Assembly (NCBI GenBank): GCA_017303505.1
Contig: JAFLCP010000063.1
Coordinates: forward strand, 1-40,501
Length of the DNA stretch: 40,501 nt
Direction: 5' to 3'
Source: Planctomycetota bacterium
GTDB taxonomy: Bacteria; Planctomycetota; Planctomycetia; Pirellulales; Pirellulaceae
Shown: in pieces, positions 34,803-40,501 of the stretch
How the letters are laid out: each line of letters begins with the position of its first letter
How positions within the stretch are numbered: position 1 is the first letter of the stretch
Made by a program: the position numbers and the translations under genes
Notes under the pieces: generated by a model
What the model was told of the DNA's origin: nothing
Databases searched by the model: none
The model's input: the letters and a program-made list of their open reading frames with translations, nothing else

Positions 34803-37250
34803 ATGGGTTTAGCTTCATCGTTAAGTACCGCGTTGACGGGCATGAACGCTGCGGAAACGCAGATCGACGTGTTGGGTAATAACCTAGCTAACTCGCAGAC
34901 CGTAGGTTTTAAGGCATCAGAAATCGTCTTTGCGACCCAGTTTTTGCAGACGTTATCTTTGGGTGCGGCTCCTAGCGACGACAATGGTGGTGCTAACCCA
35001 AGACAGACGGGTTTGGGTGTTCAGGTTGCCGCTATTACACCCCGCTTCACTCAAGGTACGATCGAAATCAGTTCGACGCCTTCTGACTTGGCTATTCAGG
35101 GCGACGGCTTCTTTATGGTTCAGGCGTCGGGTGACGAACGCCTCTATACTCGAACGGGTATCTTCAAGTTAAACAGCGAAAACCAATTGGTGACTCCAAC
35201 TGGTAACCGTTTGTTGGGCTTCGGCGTTGACGAAAACTTCGACATTCAAACGACCCAGTTAGTACCATTAGAAATCAAGCTTGGTACTGAGGCTGTGGCA
35301 CAAGCGACTACCGAAGTAACGATGGAAGGTACGCTCACACCACAAGGTGAATTGGCAGATACCGCTGCGGTGCTGCAAAGCGCCGTTCTTGGGAATGGGG
35401 CGATTCCGCAACCCGATTCCGATTCGATCGATATCGCTATTGCCGATACACCGAACGTAGGTGGCACTTCCGTTGTCAACTCCGATACAGGTGGTACGCA
35501 TCCAGAAAATACGACCTACAAATATCGTATTGCCTATGTTGATTCGGCAGGTACCGAAAGCGTAGCGAGCAACGTCATTACTGTGACGACTCCGGCAGGT
35601 AACGCGAATGCGGATAACTCGATTACATTAAACAATTTGCCAGCTGCGACGTCACAGTACAGCAACATTCGTATTTATCGCACCGCAGCCAACGGCAATG
35701 ACTATTTCTTGTTGACGGAACGAGCTGCCGGCGGAAGTTATACGGACAATAACAGTACGCCACTGTCGTCTACTCCACTTGATACGACGTCGCTTAACGG
35801 TAATTACAGTTACATGATTACCTACTTTCGAAACGGCGAACCTGAAACGCGACCCTCCCCGCTCATCGGGCCGCAAACGGTGGCGTCGGGCCGAATTAAG
35901 TTGTCTGACTTCCCAGCTCCTCCACTTCCAGGCGGCGGTATTCCTCCTTACGATCAAATCCGCATCTACCGAAACCTCTCTAACAATCAAGAGAGTTTCT
36001 ATTTGGTGGATACGATCGACATTGGCGAAACCTATACGGACAGCAAATCGGATGCTGAGATTAGCAATCTGACCATTACGGGCAACAAAAAGGTGGATTT
36101 GGATGGTCCAACTGTTGATAGTAATACGCTGTTAGTGGACATCGTGCGCCGCGATGGGTTCGAGTATAAATCCGCTTTCAAAGAAGGCACTCTGTCGTTC
36201 AATGGCCGCAAAGGTGGTCGTCTTCTCGATACTAGAGATCTTGAAATCACCAATACCACGACGGTTCAAGATCTAATGCGGTTTATGGAAGACTCGATGG
36301 GATTGCAAAGCCCCGAAGATGATCCGACCAACCCGATCCCCAGTTCGTTGAACAAAATTCCTGGTGAAACAGGGACTCTCGCCGCTGGTGCATATTTGCA
36401 AGATGGTAAGCTGCGATTTGTTTCGAATAACGGAATCGATAACGCGCTGAACATCGACTTGTCGGCATTCAAGTTGACGGATGCGTTCGGAGAAATTTCA
36501 ACGCCGAACTTGGGCTTTGGAAAGTTGCAAGAAGCCAACGGTCAAAGTACGGTTGCCGACTTTATCTCTTATGACTCACTTGGTCTTCCCATTCGTATGC
36601 GTGTCACTTCGGTTTTGGAAAGGCGAACCGATACCGAAACTGTCTATCGTTGGTACGCAGACTCGGCTGATAACTCGCCCGCCACAGGTGGCAAGATCAA
36701 CGTAGGTACCGGTCTGATTCGATTCGATGGTACCGGTAACTTCGTGGCTGCGTCGAACTCGTTGGTAGCCGTCGATCGTTTGAACTTTCCTTCGGCATCG
36801 CCGTTGCAATTCAATTTGGACTTTACCTCGATGAACGGTTTGGCCGTGGATAAGCCATCGATGGTGGCCTCACGCCAAAACGGTTCTCCTCCAGGGGTTC
36901 TATCGAGTTACCTGATTAGCGAAGATGGTTTGATTCGAGGTGTGTTCTCCAACGGTGTGTCTCGTGACTTAGGCAAGATCCGTTTGGCTCGATTCACCAA
37001 CCCCGAAGGTTTGGAACAACGCGGTCAGAACTTGTATGCTCAGGGTATTAACACGGGTTTGCCTATTGAAGGTAGTCCAGGCGAAAACGGTATCGGTGGC
37101 GTTGTGTCGGGTGCGTTGGAATTGTCCAACACCGACATTGGTTCGGACTTGGTGAACCTTGTGTTAGCCTCCACTCAGTACCGCAGTAACTCGCGTGTTA
37201 TCTCTGCCACACAACAGTTGTTCGACGAATTGCTCAACATTCGTCGTTAG
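34803..37250 (+). CDS. flgE: Flagellar hook protein FlgE, enlarged
   Basis: An 815-aa hook protein, about twice the E. coli length (402). FlgE polymerises into the hook outside the cell. The N-terminal D0/D1 parts are typical (TALTGMNAAETQIDVLGNNL, then SQTVGFKAS), with LAIQGDGFFMVQ near residue 98 and the C-terminal LSNTDIGSDLVNLVLASTQY and NSRVISATQQLFDELLNIRR. Between about 237 and 419 lie two related modules (YKYRIAYVDSAGTESVASN with NIRIYRTAANGNDYFLLTE; YSYMITYFRNGEPETRPSP with QIRIYRNLSNNQESFYLVD), each ending SYTD or TYTD, like fibronectin-type beta domains. They would stand out on the hook surface. GGAG precedes the ATG. It is the last gene of the operon. Confidence 0.94.
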   Translation: MGLASSLSTALTGMNAAETQIDVLGNNLANSQTVGFKASEIVFATQFLQTLSLGAAPSDDNGGANPRQTGLGVQVAAITPRFTQGTIEISSTPSDLAIQGDGFFMVQASGDERLYTRTGIFKLNSENQLVTPTGNRLLGFGVDENFDIQTTQLVPLEIKLGTEAVAQATTEVTMEGTLTPQGELADTAAVLQSAVLGNGAIPQPDSDSIDIAIADTPNVGGTSVVNSDTGGTHPENTTYKYRIAYVDSAGTESVASNVITVTTPAGNANADNSITLNNLPAATSQYSNIRIYRTAANGNDYFLLTERAAGGSYTDNNSTPLSSTPLDTTSLNGNYSYMITYFRNGEPETRPSPLIGPQTVASGRIKLSDFPAPPLPGGGIPPYDQIRIYRNLSNNQESFYLVDTIDIGETYTDSKSDAEISNLTITGNKKVDLDGPTVDSNTLLVDIVRRDGFEYKSAFKEGTLSFNGRKGGRLLDTRDLEITNTTTVQDLMRFMEDSMGLQSPEDDPTNPIPSSLNKIPGETGTLAAGAYLQDGKLRFVSNNGIDNALNIDLSAFKLTDAFGEISTPNLGFGKLQEANGQSTVADFISYDSLGLPIRMRVTSVLERRTDTETVYRWYADSADNSPATGGKINVGTGLIRFDGTGNFVAASNSLVAVDRLNFPSASPLQFNLDFTSMNGLAVDKPSMVASRQNGSPPGVLSSYLISEDGLIRGVFSNGVSRDLGKIRLARFTNPEGLEQRGQNLYAQGINTGLPIEGSPGENGIGGVVSGALELSNTDIGSDLVNLVLASTQYRSNSRVISATQQLFDELLNIRR

Positions 37251-37263
37251 TCAATTTGCGAAA

Positions 37264-37317
37264 AGGTTTTGAAAACCTGAGAAGGGAGTAGGTGCCGGGG
37301 GGCTGCCTACTCCCTTC
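37264..37317. terminator. Strong hairpin after flgE, shared with the convergent ATPase gene
   Basis: GAAGGGAGTAGG (37281-37292) pairs perfectly with CCTACTCCCTTC (37306-37317), a 12-bp stem. Inside, GCC and GGC close a GGGG loop. Just before it, AGGTTTT-G-AAAACCT (37264-37278) is a smaller palindrome. The convergent ATPase gene ends six bases after the stem, so this probably ends transcription from both sides. T-rich tracts are short. Confidence 0.75.
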
Positions 37318-37322
37318 GTTCG

Positions 37323-38234
37323 TTATGATGCTGCGGTTTCTTTCCAATCCAGCAACTTGACACGACAAGTAACAGGCTGGTTGTGACTAGCCTCAGGAGC
37401 ATGCTCTGCCGCTCTTGAAATCGGGCTCTTAGACTCACTTAATGTCGCCAGCTCAAATTGGATATTCGGAACTGTTACGTTTACTTTGTTCGCTTCCCAA
37501 GACGCAACTCCGTGGCTCACACATTGGCGATCAAGTTCCAAATATTCACATACAAACGGATCGCCCTGTCGAGCCAAACCGTCGGCGGTGTCGATCTGCA
37601 CGAGCTTCCCTTGACAAAGTACTAAGATGCGATCAGCAAATGACAACGCTGCTTCGATATCATGCGTCACATACAACAGAGTGAATTTGTATCGTTGTTG
37701 AGCCGCCAGGATATTGTCCTGCACACGCCGGCTCAAGCGTCGATCTAAATGAGTCAATGGTTCGTCCAAAAGCAGCGTTTGTGGACGTCGAATGAGAGCT
37801 CGGGCCAACGCAACTCGCTGTTGTTCGCCACCAGACAATTGGTCCGGCATTCGCTGAAGCAGCGAGCTGAGTTCCAGCCAAGAAACGAGCTCGTCAAAAA
37901 GTAGCTTCCAATCAGAAGTATTCGTCTTCTTGCTCTTGGCAAAATGAATGTTCTCTTCCACAGTCAGATGGGGATACAGGGAATTATTCTGGAACAGCAT
38001 TCCCATGTTGCGTTCGTGCGGTGGAACTTGCTGAGCGTCTTGGCCATCGAGCCACAGGGTTCCCGACGTGGGCGACTCTAAACCTGCGATTACCCGCAGA
38101 AGTGTCGACTTGCCGCTGCCACTGGGACCGACAATGGCTACTCTTTCGCCGGCGATTACTCGGAACGAGATATCGCTTAACGCTGGCTGTCTTTGAAATT
38201 TCTTGGTGAGCGACTTTAACTCGATGGATGTCAT
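37323..38234 (-). CDS. ABC transporter ATP-binding protein, MalK-like
   Basis: A 303-aa ABC ATPase. I chose the ATG at 38234 because GAGGA lies four bases upstream; the frame runs back to 38267. Walker A GPSGSGKS is at 36-43, the Q-loop Gln at 82, the signature LSGGEQQR at 133-140, Walker B LLLDEP at 154-159 and the switch His at 191. The ERNMGMLFQNNSLYPHLTVE phrase and overall sequence are closest to MalK/UgpC-type sugar importers. A short C-terminal part (about 235-303) replaces the longer TOBE regulatory domain (a typical family length is 360-370). No permease or binding-protein gene is near, so it is an orphan here and may serve transporters encoded elsewhere. Confidence 0.9.
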   Translation of the reverse strand: MTSIELKSLTKKFQRQPALSDISFRVIAGERVAIVGPSGSGKSTLLRVIAGLESPTSGTLWLDGQDAQQVPPHERNMGMLFQNNSLYPHLTVEENIHFAKSKKTNTSDWKLLFDELVSWLELSSLLQRMPDQLSGGEQQRVALARALIRRPQTLLLDEPLTHLDRRLSRRVQDNILAAQQRYKFTLLYVTHDIEAALSFADRILVLCQGKLVQIDTADGLARQGDPFVCEYLELDRQCVSHGVASWEANKVNVTVPNIQFELATLSESKSPISRAAEHAPEASHNQPVTCRVKLLDWKETAAS

Positions 38235-38488
38235 CCGATCCTCAATATGCAATGCGAAAGGGAGCATAGACGGTTCTTGTTCGCTGTTAAAGTATACCAG
38301 TTAGCCAAACCTTTGCGGTCTGTTCAGAGAAACGGACAATAACGGTTTTTCGCAAGGCATCTATAAAGCCCAGTGGGAACCGTTCATGCGGAATTCAGCG
38401 GATGGCGCAGAGATGACGATTAACAGGAATGGAATACCATACCTTGAATGGTGTTTTGTGTTGTCGATTGGATGGAAAGGATTGGGCC

Positions 38489-39289
38489 ATGCGCAAAATG
38501 CTGCCACTGTGGACCGTTTCGCTTACGTTGACCGTCGCATTGAGCCTCTGTTCCCATTCGGTCGCTCAGCAGCCGCTTCCCACAAACGGAGCGGATTGGT
38601 TGCGGGTCCAGATGGCCAAAGAAGCTGCAGCTCATGGCAAGCAGCCTGCAGGATACGTGGCTGCACCGTCGGGTAATGTCACAGTCGGTTATCAGCAAGA
38701 TCCCGTGCTTACACAGCCACCTGCCACCAACGTAATTCCACCCGAAACACAAATTCAGATTAGCGGAACTCAACCACCGGGACAAGAAACGACCCCGTCG
38801 CTACAACCTAGCGCTCAACCCGCAAGTCCAACGCGAACCATTCCCGAATTGAGAGTTCCAAACACAAGTTTACAAGGTGTCGGTACGGGAGTCCTTCCCG
38901 ACGATGTGCTGAAAGAATATCAACTCAAACAAATGGCCCTACCCGTTGGCGTCAATCGCGATGGTGATTGGCTCGATATGTGTGCTTGCTGGCAAGCGTC
39001 AGGTATCTGCCACATGCCATTGTACTTTGAAGAGCCCATGTTGGAGCGTCATGGTCAACAACGTTATCCATGTCTGCAGCCTATGATCTCCGGCGTGCGT
39101 TTCATCGGCAATATCGCCATGTTGCCTTACTACATGCAGCTGGATCGCCCTTGGGAAGAGCAATCCGTATTGGGTTCATATCGCCCTGGTACTGCCGCAC
39201 CTGCGCTCTATCATCGTCCTCCCTACCGAGCTGATGCGGTCACCGCAGAAGGCTTGGCAACCGCCGCGATTTTCATCGCAGTTCCGTAA
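38489..39289 (+). CDS. Exported Pro/Gln-rich protein with a conserved planctomycete-type C-terminal domain
   Basis: A 266-aa protein. The ATG at 38489 follows AAAGGA at seven bases; the frame runs back to 38429. A signal peptide (about 1-27, ending HSVAQQ) is followed by a Pro/Gln/Thr-rich low-complexity region (about 35-115). The C-terminal domain (about 135-266) has conserved-looking CHMPLYFEEPMLERHGQQ, SGVRFIGNIAMLPYYMQLD and LGSYRPGTAAPALYHRPPYR phrases with two Cys before them (MCACWQASGICH). I recall this LYFE.P.LER...LPY...YRPG pattern from planctomycete exported proteins of unknown function. It is probably secreted or outer-surface located. It stands alone. Confidence 0.7.
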   Translation: MRKMLPLWTVSLTLTVALSLCSHSVAQQPLPTNGADWLRVQMAKEAAAHGKQPAGYVAAPSGNVTVGYQQDPVLTQPPATNVIPPETQIQISGTQPPGQETTPSLQPSAQPASPTRTIPELRVPNTSLQGVGTGVLPDDVLKEYQLKQMALPVGVNRDGDWLDMCACWQASGICHMPLYFEEPMLERHGQQRYPCLQPMISGVRFIGNIAMLPYYMQLDRPWEEQSVLGSYRPGTAAPALYHRPPYRADAVTAEGLATAAIFIAVP

Positions 39290-39366
39290 GATGCTGCGGT
39301 CCAAGCCGTGGTCACCATGCGGGGAGCGACGGGCAAGATTTGACAAGAGATGGCACCGTTCGCGGA

Positions 39367-39406
39367 CGTAGCCTTCGCATACGCTACTGCTACGGGGTAA
39401 ACGATC
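39367..39406. repeat. Palindromic intergenic repeat, copy B
   Basis: CGTAGC (39367-39372) and GCTACG (39389-39394) form a 6-bp inverted repeat, followed by GGGGTAAACGAT. It shares CGTAGCC, CGCTA and CTACGGGGT...CGAT with copy A at 23781-23880. It lies in 39290-39514, which otherwise holds no gene I can see. Confidence 0.4.
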
Positions 39407-39514
39407 CAAGCGATAGTATCCATGTGGGAGAGACGGACGCGATGTGACCGTTAGGGCGATGACGAGACAACTCGACGGTGTGTTGCGCAAGTCAGACGAA
39501 TCGCTTAACGAATG

Positions 39515-39637
39515 TCAGCAAGATAGTTGAGTTTCTTCTGTGTGGGATCGTGCAGTAAAAGGACTTGCTGCACCGTTCATGACAACAATCGAAAGTGTGA
39601 TACTCTTCTTATTGAGGTCCGCACCAACAAACTTCAT
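39515..39637 (-). pseudogene. N-terminal remnant of an IS110-type transposase
   Basis: Forty codons read from the ATG at 39637 to a TGA at 39515. The start MKFVGADLNKKSITLSIVVM matches the opening of IS110/IS1111 DEDD transposases, where 'M.yVGiDlhKk.i.v' carries the first catalytic Asp (here D7). After about 25 residues the frame loses that likeness and soon stops, so only the 5' end is left; the rest of the 320-400 aa enzyme is missing. AAGGA lies before the ATG. An inverted copy of GAGGTCCGCACCAAC (39614-39628) sits at 39719-39732, bounding 119 bp. The remnant appears to be the left end of a decayed element. Confidence 0.55.
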
Positions 39638-39732
39638 GGCAAAGCTTCCTTTTGTGGAGAACTCGAAATCAATTGAACAGGATTTCAAGGATCTACCACG
39701 CGTTTAAGGACTCACCAAGTTGGTGCGGCCTC
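39614..39732. repeat. Inverted repeat pair around the transposase remnant start
   Basis: GAGGTCCGCACCAAC (39614-39628) and GTTGGTGCGGCCTC (39719-39732) are reverse complements apart from one T, with 90 bp between. The left arm lies inside the transposase start codons, so this is not a normal terminal repeat. It may be a rearranged copy of the same end, or a chance match. The stretch 39638-39768 has no gene. Confidence 0.4.
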
Positions 39733-39768
39733 TTTGGTTAGCTTGTCATATCTTCACCCTACGTCACC

Positions 39769-40404
39769 CTACTTCTGTTTTTGGCGTTGTTGCAGGGCCT
39801 TCTTTACGGATTCGAATTGATTCTTGAGCGACTTGGGTGGAGCGACTCGTGGACCAGAGTCTTGTAGGTCGCGGACTTGATCTTCATTGCCGGCCACAGC
39901 TCCCGCTTTCGATTTAGGAGGACGAAGCCCAAGACTACGTAACTCTTGTTCGGCAAGCTCTCGATTGCCGTTGTTCTTGTCAATCGTATCCATCGTCTTC
40001 TTCCAACGTTCCAAGAAACGATTGAGATCTTCTTTGGTCCAATTCATTTCTTTCAACAACTCTGGGTCGGGTTGGTCCTTCTGACGCTCTAAGTAGTCGA
40101 GCGTTAAATTGGTTGCCTCTTTGGCGTAATCTAAGTTCGCCGCTTGGGCTCCATCATTGGCATTGATGCCTTCCGAGTTATCGCCCGGAACAGAGCCATT
40201 GCGCGGTCCATCTGCCATACCGGGATTGGCGTTGCCACTCGATTGGCTACCTGGATTCTGTCCAGGTTGACCCGCTTTGGATGGGTTCCCTTCGTTGCCC
40301 GGTTGTCCCGCTTTGTTACCATTGCCCTGTTGGTCTCCCGCTTGCGGTTGGCCGTTTGGAGTTTGTTGGCCATTCCCATTCTTCGGTTGTGAACCATTCG
40401 TCTC
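39769..40404 (-). CDS. C-terminal part of a Gly/Gln/Asn-rich protein (partial, probably frameshifted)
   Basis: The frame is open from 40404 to the stop at 39769 (about 211 codons). The only ATG in it, at 40218, is unlikely to be the start, because the 62 codons before it are as strongly patterned as coding sequence: a Gly/Asn/Gln/Pro-rich region with repeated KAGQPG and NGQ units. After it come a helical segment (TLDYLERQKDQPDPELLKEM, LNRFLERWKKTMDTIDKNNG) and a Lys/Gln-rich end (SVKKALQQRQKQK). A TAG at 40405-40407 closes the frame upstream. Such tails occur on very large planctomycete membrane proteins. Function unknown. Confidence 0.6.
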   Translation of the reverse strand, partial: ETNGSQPKNGNGQQTPNGQPQAGDQQGNGNKAGQPGNEGNPSKAGQPGQNPGSQSSGNANPGMADGPRNGSVPGDNSEGINANDGAQAANLDYAKEATNLTLDYLERQKDQPDPELLKEMNWTKEDLNRFLERWKKTMDTIDKNNGNRELAEQELRSLGLRPPKSKAGAVAGNEDQVRDLQDSGPRVAPPKSLKNQFESVKKALQQRQKQK

Positions 40405-40501
40405 CTAACCCCGCGAATCGATTGATGTCGACTGCGGTGTCATTGGCGAGATCCAATTCCTCGAAGTCCTCCGTAGCAGCGCCGACATTCCGACGAGTTC
40501 G
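40316..40501 (-). pseudogene. Upstream coding segment in another frame, same gene suspected
   Basis: From the window edge one minus-strand frame reads a normal acidic sequence (ATEDFEELDLANDTAVDINR, then FAGLGDE) and then drifts into Trp/Arg-rich nonsense up to a TAA at 40316. The low-complexity frame of the next entry takes over at about 40400. Dropping one G from TTAGGAGACG at 40397-40406 would join the two frames without a stop. So this is one gene with a one-base shift, either a real mutation or a sequence error. The start lies outside the window. Confidence 0.45.

Overview
The window looks like chromosome from a planctomycete, most likely the Pirellulales. The evidence is the moderate GC content, many large TPR proteins with signal peptides, an orphan Flp pilin, paired ExbD genes behind a TPR/ExbB cluster, an exported protein of a type I recognise from planctomycetes (38489-39289), and a flagellar operon with divergent FliG and an enlarged FlgE. 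No rRNA, tRNA or CRISPR array was seen. All family calls rest on motifs read by eye; no database search was possible.

Layout. 1-3900: an edge fragment, a membrane protein, two small proteins of unknown role, a TPR lipoprotein (2485-3438) and a 79-aa conserved-looking small protein. 3900-9350: an internally duplicated ABC-2 permease on the minus strand, then on the plus strand an Flp pilin and a HAMP-type membrane protein, then a minus-strand pair of galE and a PlsC-like acyltransferase. 9500-10516: a complete XerD-type recombinase. 10519-16662 (minus): one envelope operon in the order giant TPR protein, TPR protein, ExbB/TolQ, ExbD, ExbD. 17094-23731 (plus): a 940-aa protein that looks like two membrane-anchored halves fused, an alpha/beta-hydrolase-fold protein whose catalytic Ser and His are replaced, and an 837-aa membrane-anchored TPR protein.

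24122-37250 is a flagellar operon in the order flgN-like, flgB, flgC, fliE, fliF, fliG, fliH, fliI, fliJ, motE-like, fliK, flgD, flgE. It encodes the MS ring and rod-base proteins, the export ATPase with its regulators, hook-length control, the hook cap and the hook. Its leader carries four copies of AAAATCGG, two of them forming a palindrome. The operon ends in a strong hairpin shared with a convergent ABC ATPase gene.

37323-40501: an orphan MalK-like ATPase, an exported Pro/Gln-rich protein, a gene-poor stretch with a decayed IS110-type transposase start (shorter than 60 aa) and a repeat related to one at 23781, and a minus-strand gene at the edge that appears frameshifted in a Gly/Gln/Asn-rich region.

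The points most worth a second look are the pseudo-hydrolase beside the fused double-ectodomain protein, the TPR-ExbB-ExbD-ExbD operon, the altered torque surface and motifs of FliG, the two-module insertion in the hook protein, and the AAAATCGG sites ahead of the flagellar operon.
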